A stretch of DNA of 64,000 bases from contig NC_091245.1 of the NCBI RefSeq assembly GCF_042477335.2, positions 114,176,501 through 114,240,500 of the forward strand. The letters are read 5' to 3'. Numbering within the stretch: position 1 is the first letter of the stretch; each line of letters begins with the position of its first letter. The notes below the pieces were generated by a model. It ran no database searches. It was not told the origin of the DNA and saw only the letters and a list, made by a program, of their open reading frames with translations. The stretch is from Ovis canadensis (lineage: Eukaryota > Chordata > Mammalia > Artiodactyla > Bovidae). Of this stretch, positions 12,101-64,000 are shown piece after piece. The position numbers and the translations under genes are program-made.

Positions 12101-14776
12101 CCTTTGGCTCTTTGTATCTCTGTTTTCTTGATTCTTTTAGTTTTATACGTTTGTTACGAGATTCTTTTTCATTTCTTACTAATTCTAAAGAATGCAGCTC
12201 ATATGAGCATCCTGTGACAGCTACAACTCTTTTAGGTTTACTTGATATTAATGTAAAGATATTCTTAATCTAAGATGTAATGATGTTTAAAGATTATCTA
12301 AGTTTGTATAGTGAGTTTTTAGGAAACTCTCACTATTTCATTTGAAGAATACAATAATTTTATAAAATGGAACAGATATATATATTCACATTTTATATAG
12401 GAGGAAACTTAATCTACATTAGTTAATGTCTTGCCTAGAAGGGGGTACCCTATATTCAAACCCATGTTTTCAGATGCTGCTGGTTTATTGAGATATAATT
12501 CACTTGCCATATAATTCACCCATGGAAAGTGTACAGTTCAGTGGTTTTTAGTATGTTCACAGGTTTTAGAATCTGTCACCATTTTTATCGCTACCAAATA
12601 AACCTTGTACAGAAGTCAGTTCCTACTCTTGATACTATCTGTTGAAGTCCACTTTATCTGTTTTTTCTTTTGTGGCTTATGTTTTTGCCCTGCTGTTTTT
12701 ATTTATCTTGGTTGCCTCTTGTGGTTTGTGGGATCCTGGTTTGCTGACCAGGGATTGAACCCTGGCCCTCAGCAGTGAAAGCGTGGAGTCTTAACCATTG
12801 GATGCCCAGAGAATTCCCTTGCTGCTTTTATTTAATCTGGGAAGCACCCAAGATAAAGGCATTTATTCTATTTTTTTGTGAAATATTCTAGGTCACATAT
12901 GTGCATACTTATTTGTAAATTTATTTTCGTATAGAATATATACCTAAAAGTGGAATTCCTGGCTTGAAGAGTGTACATTTTTAAATATTACTAATATTCT
13001 GGGCTGACCTTAACAGTGCCCACACAAATTTGCCTTTCACTAGCGTTGAATGCATTTACTCATTTCCCCATACGTTTGGCGTATGGATATTATAAAATCA
13101 GTAAGGTTTTGCCTGTCGATGAGATAAAATTCATTAATCCTAAGGTGTCTTAATTTGAATCTCTATGACTACTGCTGAGACCAACATCTTTATCTACTTA
13201 TCAGGCATTTATACTTTGTTTTGCAGGAAATTTCCTTCATCTTCTTGGTGCATTTCCATGGGTTTTGTCTTTTTCTAAGGAATTCAGGAGCTGTTTCTGT
13301 AGTCTAGTGTTACACATAATGCAGGTGTTTCCTCCAGTCTGTTGCTTATCTCAGCTTTGAGATACACAGTTTTTTTTTTTCAGTTTATTGAGATATAATT
13401 GATATACAGCATTGTGTAAGTTGAAGATGTAAAAAAAAAAATAAGTTGAAGGTGTACAGCACAAGTGGCCTAACATACATATATTATGAACATGGTTTTT
13501 TAAAATTATGGTAAAATAGTCATAACATAAATTTACCATTTTAACTATTTTTAGTGTGTAATTCAGTAGTATTGAGAATGTTCACATTGTGCAACCATCA
13601 CCACCATCTTCCCCAGTTGAAATGCCATACCCATTAAACACTAATCCCCCACCGCCTCCTCCCCAGTACCTGGCAACCACTGTTCTACTCTCTGCTTTTA
13701 TGAATATGACTCCTCCAGGTGCCTTATAAATTTGTGGCTGGCTTATTGCACTTGGCATAAGGTCCCAAGGTTCATCCATGTTGGAGCGTGTGTCAGAGTT
13801 TCCTTCCTTTTTAATGCTGAATAGTATTCCATTTTATGTGTATACCACATTTTGTTTGTCTACTCAGCTATCCACGGATATCTGGGTTGCGCCCTCCCTT
13901 TGGGTATTGGGAATAATGCTGCTATGAACATGGGTATACAAATGTCTGTTTGGGTCCCTGCTTTTATTTCTTTTGAGTATATACCCAGAATTGGAATTAC
14001 TGGATCATACAGTAATTCTGTGTTTAATTGTTTTGAGGAATATGGTATTTTTGTCAAACTAAAAACTTGTAGATATTTGTGTAATCAATTTTAGTTCTGA
14101 GTTTTATGTACAGACTTTCTTTATAGCTGGTTTAAAGATAAACACACAATATGGTGTGTGGATAATGAAAGATTTCTCTGTTTCACCTTGTTTATGATGA
14201 GTGTATGTAAAGTGTGGATCAGGTATGCTCATGTTACTGTGCTGTTTGCTTGAAACGCTCTAGTCTTAGTACTCGCTAATTAGAAACAACAATTTAAGTC
14301 TTTAGGTAAAAAAAAAAAAAGTCACCATATATGCCACAGTCATGAAACCTTCTATTTCATGCCTCAGTCTTCACTTTTCTCCTTTCATTCTAGAATTAAT
14401 CTATTCCTTCTCTATACTCCCAGAGTACAATGTAAACTTAACAATTATTGTAGTTTACTATCCATTACATTTCATCTCACTGATTAGATCATGAACTCCA
14501 TGAAGCTGTGAGCCATGTCTTTCCATGATCTGTGTTACCAAAGAATTACTTGTTTTATATAAAAGTGAAAGAAAAAGTAACATGTCTGTTTTCTTTTAGC
14601 TTCTCTGCCCCAAATGCAATGCCAAGTTGGGTTCTTTCAACTGGTATGGTGAACAGTGCTCCTGTGGCAGATGGATAGCACCCGCTTTTCAAATACATAA
14701 GAGCAGAGTGGATGAAACGAGAATGCTGCCGGTTTGGGGATCACAAACAAGAAAAACAGGAACTTGTTACATTTGA
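8771..14776 (+). CDS. DUSP12: DUSP12, dual-specificity phosphatase 12 (complete, 6 coding exons)
   Basis: Joined exons are 8771-9114, 10032-10145, 10234-10352, 11143-11239, 11547-11733 and 14600-14776, giving 1,038 nt and 345 residues (human about 340). All introns are GT-AG and phases agree (2, 2, 1, 2, 0). The N-terminal half is a dual-specificity phosphatase domain; catalytic Cys115 falls in HCHAGVSRS, its codon split by intron 1. The general-acid loop lies near ALDRPETDLL. The C-terminal third is the zinc-binding domain (KCRKC, residues about 220-226; CPKCNAKLG and CSCGRW in exon 6). The family removes phosphate from Tyr and Ser/Thr and is linked to ribosome biogenesis and stress survival through the zinc domain. 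All catalytic and Cys-rich motifs are intact. The C-terminus is about five residues longer than in human. Confidence 0.96.
9115..10031 (+). other. DUSP12: DUSP12 intron 1, no insertions recognised
   Basis: The first ~250 bp are still GC-rich; the rest is plain AT-rich intron with a T-rich stretch before the acceptor. I see no SINE or LINE in it. Confidence 0.6.
10032..10145 (+). CDS. DUSP12: DUSP12 coding exon 2
   Basis: It begins with the last base of catalytic Cys115 and continues HAGVSRSVTVITAFIMKTDQ, the phosphate-binding loop and following helix. The acceptor is TTTTTCAG; the donor GTGAGT is at 10146. Intron 2 is only 88 bp. Confidence 0.95.
10234..10352 (+). CDS. DUSP12: DUSP12 coding exon 3
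   Basis: It encodes MNEGFEWQLKLYQAMGCEV and the end of the catalytic domain through EKYP. The acceptor is CCTTACAG and the donor GTAAGT at 10353, phase 1. Confidence 0.95.
10390..10607 (+). mobile_element. Bov-tA SINE in DUSP12 intron 3
   Basis: It has the tRNA-derived head (TGTCCCTGGTGGCTCAG), the GATCC box, and the Bov-A body ending in GAGTCAGACACAACTGAGCA. It lies in sense orientation and makes an inverted pair with the Bov-tA at 10872-11067. Confidence 0.87.
10630..10765 (+). mobile_element. MIR-type SINE fragment
   Basis: Text resembling the MIR core (GGGTCACGTGGTTTGTAAATGG, followed by an ATTTGAAGTCAGGCAGTCTG-like part) marks an old mammalian MIR between the two Bov-tA copies. Confidence 0.55.
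10872..11067 (-). mobile_element. Bov-tA SINE in DUSP12 intron 3, reverse
   Basis: On the minus strand the tRNA-derived head is at the right end (complement of ACCACTGAGCAACTTGCC) and the Bov-A body at the left. It is diverged, with a small deletion around the GGACTGTAGCC box. Confidence 0.82.
11143..11239 (+). CDS. DUSP12: DUSP12 coding exon 4
   Basis: It encodes ELQNLPQELFAVDP to YKCRKC, the link to the zinc-binding domain and its first Cys pair. The acceptor is TTACGTAG, with a weak polypyrimidine tract. The exon starts only about 75 bp after a Bov-tA SINE. Confidence 0.93.
11240..11546 (+). other. DUSP12: DUSP12 intron 4
   Basis: A 307-bp AT-rich intron with no recognisable element. Confidence 0.6.
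11547..11733 (+). CDS. DUSP12: DUSP12 coding exon 5
   Basis: It encodes RSLFRSSSILDHNEGSG through YFIEPVQWMESTLLGVMDGQ. The acceptor is GTTGCAG and the donor GTGAGA at 11734, phase 0. Core sequence of the zinc-binding domain. Confidence 0.95.
12475..12660 (-). mobile_element. Old L1 3'-end fragment
   Basis: TTATTGAGATATAATTCACT, followed by a CATATAATTCACCCATGG-like segment, is the standard antisense signature of old mammalian L1 3' ends. Confidence 0.6.
12710..12818 (-). mobile_element. CHR-type tRNA-Glu SINE
   Basis: GACCAGGGATTGAACCCTGG and CTTAACCATTGGATGCC are the reversed tRNA-like boxes of cetartiodactyl CHR SINEs. It ends at GAGAATTCCC. Confidence 0.7.
13362..14085 (-). mobile_element. 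Old L1 fragment, antisense
   Basis: It contains the reversed 3' UTR (GTTTATTGAGATATAATTGA) and reversed ORF2 C-terminal sequence (AATAGTATTCCATTTTATGT; ATATACCCAGAATTGGAATT). A short A-run is at 13430-13442. Confidence 0.75.
14600..14776 (+). CDS. DUSP12: DUSP12 coding exon 6 (terminal)
   Basis: It starts LLCPKCNAKLGSFNWYGEQC and continues with CSCGRWIAPAFQIHKSRVDE, completing the zinc-binding cysteines. The reading frame ends at TGA 14774-14776 after GTCYI. The human protein, as I recall it, ends a few residues earlier at GKI, so the last five residues look like an extension caused by loss of the ancestral stop. Confidence 0.94.
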   Translation, partial: LLCPKCNAKLGSFNWYGEQCSCGRWIAPAFQIHKSRVDETRMLPVWGSQTRKTGTCYI

Positions 14777-14983
14777 TGACGTGCTGATATGTGCTACTCT
14801 TCCTTATTGGCATCCGTGGCAGATTGTGTAGTTTTTAGGCCATTAACATTTCATTTGCAACATGAGAAGATAAAATCATTTGATGTTACTTAGAAATTAT
14901 ACATTATCAGCTTCTTATACTGTCTAAGTAGATTACTTTGTATAGAAGTCAGAACTTTTTAATCATGTAAATTATACTTTGAT

Positions 14984-15033
14984 ATTAAAATCTTCTATAA
15001 CCTGGATACTTTCCTTATTTCATATGTATTAAA
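14984..15033 (+). terminator. DUSP12: Probable DUSP12 polyadenylation signals
   Basis: Two ATTAAA hexamers lie at 14984-14989 and 15028-15033, about 210-255 nt after the stop codon. The second is followed by a GT/T-rich stretch (AGTTGTGATTTTTTTTCTG), the usual downstream element, so a 3' UTR of roughly 200-280 nt is likely. There is no AATAAA nearby. Confidence 0.6.
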
Positions 15034-15049
15034 AGTTGTGATTTTTTTT

Positions 15050-15140
15050 CTGATCTTTTAAAAAATTTTTTAATTGGAGGAAAATTGCTTTACAATCTTG
15101 TGTTGGTTTCTGCTGTAGAAAAATGCAAATCATCCATAAT
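15050..15140 (-). mobile_element. Ruminant L1 3'-end scrap
   Basis: TTTAATTGGAGGAAAATTGC and the TTTACAATCTTGTGTTGG-like stretch after it match the reversed extreme 3' end of ruminant L1. The same signature occurs at the 3' end of the long L1 at 29.4 kb. Confidence 0.65.
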
Positions 15141-15149
15141 TACACATAT

Positions 15150-16570
15150 GTTGCTTCCTTAAAGTTGTGATTTTTGGAATGTTAGTTTGAATTCCTCAGT
15201 TCTAGATGGACAGAATAATGTCCGAAAACTTAAAACTGTCATATTTAAGTGACATCCTTTTATTTCTAGAAATGTAAAGCAAATTTGCTTGGATGTGTTT
15301 TGACATTTTCTTTTAAGGGACATTAGTAAAGCTACCTGAGTCTGGATTTTTCTTGGAAATGTAGAAGGAAAGGACATCAGTAAAATGCTGACTAAAATGT
15401 CTTTCTATTTTTGTTCTGGAATCCCAGTTATCTGAGTTTTTAGAAAAACATGTTTAAGATACTTCTGGAAGTAGTCTGCTTAAAGAAATATATTAATGTT
15501 AGGTATGTTTCTAATGATGAAGAAAATTAAATGTGGAGTAACTGCATATCAATCCCCTTTTTAGCCTGGTGTGTTAGAGTATTGGGAAAGGGAAATAGGT
15601 CCAGATTAGCTTTTTAATGTGCTCTCTGGAGACTAGAATTTATTTTACTCATTGATAATAGTTAGAATCTAAACACCTGATTAGATGTTTGAACATTTAC
15701 ATGAGATCAGAATTAACTAATAAAGTAGTCCATGTTCTTAATACATATTGCATATCTTCACATGTGAGTGTATCTATATGTACATAAACACCAACATGGA
15801 AGTTACTTTACATGCAAAGAAATGTGAAGCACCATCCTCTTTAAAAGGGTGGGACTGTTACAATTGACTCTTGAGAGTATCTCAGAATAGGACATGGAGA
15901 CTTTGGCAACTTTCATTTAATACATTTTTCTTAGGAGAAAAAATTTCTCCATTTCTGTCTTAGCTTTCATAATAGCTGTTTACCTCTTTACTTTGTAATG
16001 TTTTCCAGAAAGATTATTTTTTTAATAATTAGGTTGAACCTTTGCCTCTTTGTAGGTAAAAAGTAGTTGAGTAGCAGCAGTTTCATACTGTTCAAGTCAC
16101 CTATCCATGACACTGTGGCATTTGACACACAAAATTACATAGATTTTACTTGAATTTATAATTGTCAATTCAGTAAATAGTTACTAAGCACCTGTTGTGT
16201 GCAATTTGTTGATATATTGAACAAACTAGATAAAACCTCTGCCTTGTAATTTACATTGTTGCCAGGGGAATTGACAAAATAGTATCTTTTTCGAATGATA
16301 ATTAGTATTTGCCAGTGAGGAATCGTTTTTGGATACATGACTATTCTTAATGTAAATTTTGAAATTTTGTGAAACATCCTCTAAGCAAGATTTTCAGATT
16401 TAAAGTCTTTCAGGGTTTTGTTTTTTTCTTTTTTGGCAGGGGGTGGGGGATAGATAGAAAATCCATTATGCCTTTGTTCTCAAAGAAGAATTCTTTTTAA
16501 TATTTAGGAATACCAGTGTAAAACATTTGAATTTACACATTTGTTGAAAACAGCAATATTAACCTTATTT
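15150..16570. other. Intergenic DNA between DUSP12 and ATF6, nothing recognised
   Basis: It is plain AT-rich sequence. No exon-like open segment, RNA gene or assignable repeat stands out. Confidence 0.5.
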
Positions 16571-16572
16571 CA

Positions 16573-17060
16573 GAGGCAGTGTGGTACAGTGAAAACAGTA
16601 CTGAAGTAGAATTATTAGAGAGTGCCTCTAATCTGGCTCCACTGATCACCATCTTCTTGGAAGTGAGCAGGTCTTTTGAAAATTGAGTCATTTTTCGTCT
16701 TCACCAAATGCTGCTGCTAAGTTGTTTCAGTTGTGTCTGACTGTGTGACCCCATAGACGGCAGCCCACCAGGCTCCCTGTCCCTGGGATTCTCCAGGCAA
16801 GAACACTGATTGGGTTGCCATTTCCTTCTCCAATTCATGAAAGTGAAAAGTGAAAGTGAAGTCGCTCAGTTGTGTCCGACTCATAGGGACCCCATGGACT
16901 GCAGCCTACCAGGCTTCAGCCATGGAATTTTCCAGGCAAGAGCACTGGAGTAGGGTGCCATTGCCTTTTCTGCTTCACGAAATGAGATTAATATACTCTC
17001 TGCTCTCCTGACAGGGTTGTTTGAAAGGATATTTGCGTTAGTTTTAATTCGTTTTTACCT
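16573..17060 (+). mobile_element. MIR SINE split by a BOV-A2 insertion
   Basis: The left part (GGCAGTGTGGTACAGTGAAA, about 16573-16700) and right part (CAGGGTTGTTTGAAAGGA, about 16985-17060) are MIR-like and are separated by the younger SINE at 16711-16972. Confidence 0.6.
16711..16972 (+). mobile_element. BOV-A2 SINE with 12-bp target duplication
   Basis: A CTGCTG start is followed by two Bov-A units. It is flanked by CTTCACCAAATG (16699-16710) and CTTCACGAAATG (16973-16984), one mismatch. It sits inside an older MIR. Confidence 0.9.
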
Positions 17061-17164
17061 AAAATAGAGATATTGATAGGATCCACATCTGAGTTTTTCC
17101 GAGGATTTTTGTGATACAATGCTGACAACTTTATATAGTGCCTAGCCACTAGCAGTCAACAGTT

Positions 17165-17390
17165 TCTCTTAAAATAGCTGCAATTAATTGAGGACTTTGT
17201 GTCAGTCACTATCCTAAACACTTAATGTATATTTAATCCTCAAAACAGCTCTGAGATAGACCCTATTCCCATTTTGCAGTCATAACCGGCTCAGGAAGAT
17301 TGTCACTTCCTCAAAAGTTACATAGCTATCTAGTGAACCTAGATTAGAAGTAAGATTTGACTTACTCCAAAATCTGATCTTTTAACCTCT
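17165..17390 (+). mobile_element. MIR-type SINE
   Basis: CACTTAATGTATATTTAATC, CCCATTTTGCAGTCATAACC and the TTACATAGCTATCTAGTGAA-like stretch match the order of the MIR core and 3' region. Confidence 0.65.
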
Positions 17391-18319
17391 ATATTTATTG
17401 TTTGAGTTCACTGTTCAGGGTGACATTTGTCTTGAAGGTACACTGAAAATGTCAATCAGATTGTAAAATCTAATAGTACTGATGAAATGCAGTTTTTAAC
17501 TAAGCTACAAATTCACTAGTCAGGCATTCTACCAACATTGGCAGGATTCAGACAGTACAAAATTGAAGTTTACATTCTATTTATCTTAATATTTAGAACT
17601 TAAAGCTACTAAGCTATTAAAATATTTTAATCTCTTATCTTGACAAATACATCTTCATAATGACCTAGAAGATGTTTGAATTTAGAATTCTCTGACTCTG
17701 GAAGTTTCGTGACAAAATATAGCAATGCAGTGAGTTGGCTCCTACCCACAGATTGCCCCTCTTCCCCTACCCCTGGATTTGTCCATGGGGACCCTGTGCA
17801 TATGTATTATTTGGACTCCTAACCTCACATTTCTAAGACTCCTGGCATACACTGCTGTCATAGTTCTTAGGAGGTCAGAGGCCTGAGCAAGGCGTGGAGC
17901 TATTTGTGTATCAGAAGTGTGTCTGGAGGGGGTATATGTCCTGGCTGTGCACATCACTTTGGCATCATGGATTCTTAACCTGTGGGAAGAGACATTACCA
18001 GATGCCAGAGTAGAGTTCTAGGTATGGATCTAGACATGAAAGTCTTTGAAATCTTATTTCTCTGCCAAGGGTTTAAGTTGAAAGCAAATGAATTAAGTTA
18101 TTTGATAACATTCAACAGGTATGATTTAAAAAGATCTACAAACAGCATATTTCTTAATGAACATTGATGTTTCTTTTAAAAAATGTCTCCAAAGAAAAGA
18201 TTTTGCAGAAACAAATGAAAAAACAAAAACCCCAAACCTATCAAACCTCTAGATATTAGAATCAGGAATCTCACCAAGTGAAAAAATTTACAGGACAAAT
18301 GATATTTTTGTTTTCTTCT
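17391..18319. other. Intergenic DNA, nothing recognised
   Basis: No convincing coding segment or repeat is seen. Confidence 0.45.
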
Positions 18320-18437
18320 GGCCCTGCACAGTGGAATCTTAGTTCCCCAACCAGGGACTGAACCCAAACCACAGCAGTGAAAGTGCTCGGTGGTGGAAAA
18401 TGCAGAGTCCCAGCCACTGGACTGCCAGGAGTTCCTC
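18320..18437 (-). mobile_element. CHR-type tRNA SINE
   Basis: The CCAACCAGGGACTGAACCCA box and the CACTGGACTGCCAGGAGTTC end are the reversed tRNA-like elements of CHR SINEs. Confidence 0.7.
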
Positions 18438-18519
18438 CAAATGAAGACTTAAGAATTCCCCAGATTCTTTTGTTTGCTTGAAAATTTCCATAGTAAAGTT
18501 TAATTTTAAAATGATATGT

Positions 18520-18710
18520 TCCCCCTGTGGCTCAGATGTAAAGAATCTGCCTGCAATGCAGGAGACCTGGGTTGGATCCCTGGGTTGGGAGGATCTCCTG
18601 GAGAAGGGAAAGGCTACCCACTCTAGTACTATGGCCTGGAGAATTCCATGGACTGTATAGTCCATGGGGTCGCAAAGAATTGGACACGACTAAGCAACTT
18701 TCACTTCATC
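18520..18710 (+). mobile_element. Bov-tA SINE
   Basis: The head (CTGTGGCTCAGATGTAAAGA), GATCC box, and tail (GGACACGACTAAGCAACTTT) are all recognisable. Confidence 0.87.
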
Positions 18711-18939
18711 TAAAATGATGTTAAATAAAAACTAGATTTAAAAATGTTAATGTTTACATACAAGAAGTCTTTCTACACAGAAAATCCTAGAGGATTTACA
18801 GTAAGGAGGATATAGCTCCATGGTTGAGCATTTGACTGCACATAATTCAGTAAGGTTTTTGAATACAAAATTGCTGTAAAAAGTCAATAGTGTTACAATA
18901 TGTCAGCAATAACTGAATTAATTTTTTTTTAAAAAAAGG

Positions 18940-19905
18940 ATGTGTAAAATGAAACTAAAAATATGGCAAGAAAAATTCCCTCAGGAGAGGGATGGATTTC
19001 TTATGCAATATACAAATAGCAGAGATCATTAACAAAAGATTGATAAATCTGACTACATTGAAATTAAAACCTAGAGGACATAAATCCCATAAACAAAGAC
19101 AAATGTCAACCTCAGAGAAAGTATTTGCTACATATACACGGGTTAAATGTACACATGACTGAGAGAAAGAAAATCCAGTAGGAAATTTTATGAAAGATAT
19201 GAATGGGCAATTTACAGAAGAAATAGAGTTTAATGAATATGAGAAGATGTACCACCTCTTTAATTGTCAGGGAAATGTAAATTATAGTCACACCCTTCAT
19301 AGGCAAAAAATAAAAGCCTGATTACATCTAGCAGTGAGAATTCATCACTGCTAATGACAGTGTAAATTGGTATTATTTGGCAAATATTTGGTACTCCTAC
19401 TTCATGAGCCAGCAAGTACCTTAAAAGACATTCTTGCATATCTGCACAAGGGTACCCACACCAGGATATATTTTGTGTGACAGTAAAATGTTGAAACCTT
19501 CCAAATGTCCATCAGTAGGGAAATGAAAAAATTTATGGAAATGCCATATAACAGTTAAAACATATAAAAAAATAATGTTGAATGAGAAAAGTGACTTGGA
19601 GAAGACTAGTGCTAAACATTTATGTAAATTAAAATACCCCCAAACAACACTGTATGTATCTATACACATATTTAAACATAACACTAGACTTTAATGGTTA
19701 CCATAAAATTCGTAATGGAAGTTGTCTGTGGACGAAGGGAAAAGAAGCAGAGGAAAACAACGTAGCTCAGCTTAATCTGCAATGTTTAATTTCTTATGAA
19801 AAACCTGAAGTGAAAATGGAAATTGTTTACGTTTCTTTATTCTTGGCGGTAAGCACACAAAGTTTGGTTTGTATTATTATTATATAAACTTGAATAAAAA
19901 ATAAA
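18940..19905 (+). mobile_element. Old L1 ORF2 C-terminus and 3' end, sense
   Basis: TTGATAAATCTGACTACATT, AATGTCCATCAGTAGGG and an A-rich end at about 19887-19912 follow the order of the last kilobase of L1. Many stops occur. Confidence 0.65.
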
Positions 19906-20317
19906 AAAAATTAAAACCCGAAAACTTGCTGGAGTTGTCACAGCGATTTTCTTAAAAAAAAAAAAAAAAGACTAATGTATGTGGTGGATATTGAAGATTC
20001 TTGGTGATTTTCGTTTTTGTGGCAATTTTTGAATTTGCAGTTGGGTGAGAGTAAAAACCTTATAAATTTCACCTGATATGAAAAATGATTAGTTAGCCGA
20101 TGACAGAAAGAATCACCTTTAATGTAAGATAATTCTGTGATTTTTTTTTCGGGGTTTGCGTCCCAGGGCGATTCTGTATATTCCGGATTGTGTAATCTGT
20201 AGTAATCATCCAGCCAAGAGGAGTTTTGTGGATTCTGGGAAGCGCTTGTTTTGTTTAGTAACCGAGGGAAAGATTCCACTTGGTCCTAGAGGTATACGTG
20301 TTCTTTTTTCCCTTTTT

Positions 20318-20478
20318 GTAATATTGTGGTGGCTTTTGCCACAATATTCACATGAGTCAGCCATGGGTGTAGATGTGTTCCCATTCTGACCCTCCCTCCC
20401 ACCTCCCTCCCCATCCCATCCCTCAGGGTCATCCCAGTGCACCAGCCCTGAGCACCCTGTCTCATGCATCAAAGAACA
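20318..20478 (-). mobile_element. Ruminant L1 3' UTR fragment
   Basis: GGGTCATCCCAGTGCACCAG and the C-rich CCTCCCTCCCACCTCCC stretch are also found at the 3' end of the long L1 (29520-29600), in the same orientation. Confidence 0.75.
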
Positions 20479-20479
20479 T

Positions 20480-62587
<42,108 letters not shown>

Positions 62588-63106
62588 TGACCAACCTAGA
62601 CAGCATATTAAAAAGCAGAGACATTACTTTGCCAAAAAGGTCTATCTAGCCAAAGCTATGGTTTTTCCAGTAGTGATGTATGGATGTGAGAGTTGGACCA
62701 TAAAGAAAGCTGAGTGCCAAAGAATTGATGCTTTTGAACTGTGAGGTTGCAGAAGATTCTTTAGTGTCCCTTCCCTTGACTGCAAAGAGATCCAATCAGT
62801 CCATCCTAAAGGAAATCAATCCTGAATATTCATTGGAAGGACTCATGCTGAAGCTGAAGTTCCAGTACTTTGGCCACCTGATGAGAAGAACTGACTCGTT
62901 GGAAAAGACCCTGATGCTGGGAAGGATTGAGGGCAGGAGGAGAAGGGGACGACAGAGGATGAGATGGTTGGATGGCGTCACCGACTCGATGCACATGAGT
63001 TTGAGCAACCTCTGGGAGTTGGTGATGGACAGGGAGGCCTGGCATGTATAGTCCATGGGGTCACAGAGAGTCAGACAAATGACTGAGTGACTGAACTGAC
63101 TGAACA
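62588..63106 (+). mobile_element. BovB LINE 3' fragment
   Basis: From ACCAACCTAGACAGCATATT (after the RT palm) to the GACTGAACTGACTGAAC tail. The frame is broken near 62745-62780. Confidence 0.88.
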
Positions 63107-64000
63107 TACAGGGTTCATTTGCACACAGAGCTCTCTTGGGAAGATTATTCATCATTGTGCCTATACTGATATGTGTACACATGGCTAAAGCGAAACTTGT
63201 GCAGCCTTGTTTCCGTGGATTTATCTATTGGCACCAAGTAAGACTAGGTATCAATGGGGTATGGGTTATAAATAAATACCAATGTTATGTTTATAACTAT
63301 ATTTTCAGTTATAGATTTTTAGCTCATTTCTTTGAAGCATGGTTTTAATGAGGGCAAGGTCATAAATTTTATTTTCAGGTACTCTGTTAACTTTGCTCTA
63401 TTCCATGGTCATAGACAGTATGGCATTGATAAAAAGAACTAGGTGAGAGACTGGATAGATCTGTGAAAATTCACCAATCCCTTCCAGAAAACCCCAACCA
63501 AACAAACCTGAAATACCTGCCCTCTGAGGACAGGGTCAAAATACAGTCTTTTTCATATGAAAAATAACACTCCTGTCTAATGGGTATTCTTGTGACCTGT
63601 GAATGGATGTCATGAACTCCTTGAAATAAAATGCAAGATTTAGTGTATATTATTTGTGGATTTTTCTAGGGATAGTCTCCGAAACTTTCATTAGGATCTC
63701 AAAAATGTACATCGTCCCAAAGGCTAAGAATTTAAATGTGTGAAGAACTTTATTATAGTTTCCATAAGCTGTTAAAACGTATACATAAAAAGTAAAAGTT
63801 TGACATTAATATGATCAGTATGTAAAGCAAGAGGTGTTCCTAAGAATTTGCTCTTAGTAGACCATTGGTTATGTTTGAATGACAGAAAATCTTACCTATA
63901 GCGAGAAGAGAAACTTCTCTGAGCAGTTGATCAGTTTCAGAGGCTTGAATCATACACTATTCAGAACTTCAGTGCTTTCCCATTATCTGAAAACAGTATT
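63107..64000. other. ATF6: ATF6 intron 6, nothing recognised
   Basis: No exon, repeat or RNA gene was recognised up to the window edge. Confidence 0.45.

Larger units (their letters stand above)
11734..14599 (+). other. DUSP12: DUSP12 intron 5, filled with old L1 pieces and a CHR SINE
   Basis: This 2,866-bp intron contains old L1 3'-end fragments in antisense at about 12475-12660 and 13362-14085 and a CHR-type SINE at about 12710-12818. The stretches 11740-12470 and 14090-14590 show nothing recognisable. Confidence 0.6.

Noticed and set aside
13582-13779. Gly-rich 65-codon minus-strand frame
   Set aside because: It lies in an old L1 3' region within DUSP12 intron 5 and has no splice or domain support.

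Overview
This is mammalian nuclear DNA, and the repeat content makes it ruminant, very probably cattle or a close relative. It carries BovB (RTE-type) LINEs, BOV-A2 and Bov-tA SINEs, CHR-type tRNA-Glu SINEs and a long ruminant L1. The single-copy content is two protein-coding genes on the + strand in the order known from mammalian 1q23-type synteny: DUSP12 (complete, 6 coding exons, 8771-14776) and the 5' part of ATF6 (6 coding exons, 21378-61933, continuing past the right edge). About 6.6 kb separates the DUSP12 stop from the ATF6 start. Each gene begins in a short CpG-rich promoter block; the rest is intron or intergenic DNA dominated by transposons.

Layout: 1-8.5 kb is intergenic with two facing BovB 3' ends, an old L1, and a 2-kb BovB copy. 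8.5-15 kb is DUSP12, a dual-specificity phosphatase with an N-terminal catalytic domain and a C-terminal zinc-binding domain; all splice sites and reading phases agree. 15-21 kb is intergenic with old MIR, L1 and SINE pieces. 21.2-21.6 kb is the ATF6 promoter and exon 1. ATF6 intron 1 (26.7 kb) holds a nest of elements in an old L1 (24-26.8 kb), a near full-length L1 in antisense orientation with a 17-bp target duplication (29.4-37.7 kb), and a scrambled betaretrovirus-like ERV (39.6-45.2 kb, 6-bp target duplication) inside a BovB. 48-62 kb holds ATF6 exons 2-6, which encode the cytosolic transactivation region of this ER-stress sensor; the bZIP, transmembrane and lumenal parts lie outside the window.

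No prokaryote-style system, CRISPR array, or new protein-coding gene was found. The most interesting observations are: an ERV leader with two tandem copies of a four-hairpin module; an ERV whose 3' LTR contains an inverted U3 block and whose pro/pol pieces are out of order; an ATF6 exon 4 whose expected acceptor AG reads AA, with an in-frame AG 6 nt downstream; loss of the human-type first ATG of ATF6; a DUSP12 C-terminal extension that looks like stop loss; a (CTG)24 tract in ATF6 intron 4; and a cluster of small direct and inverted duplications at 45.2-46.4 kb.

Repeat family names come from recognising consensus features by eye; boundaries are good to roughly 10-30 bp except where target duplications fix them. 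Old L1, L2 and MIR calls are less certain.
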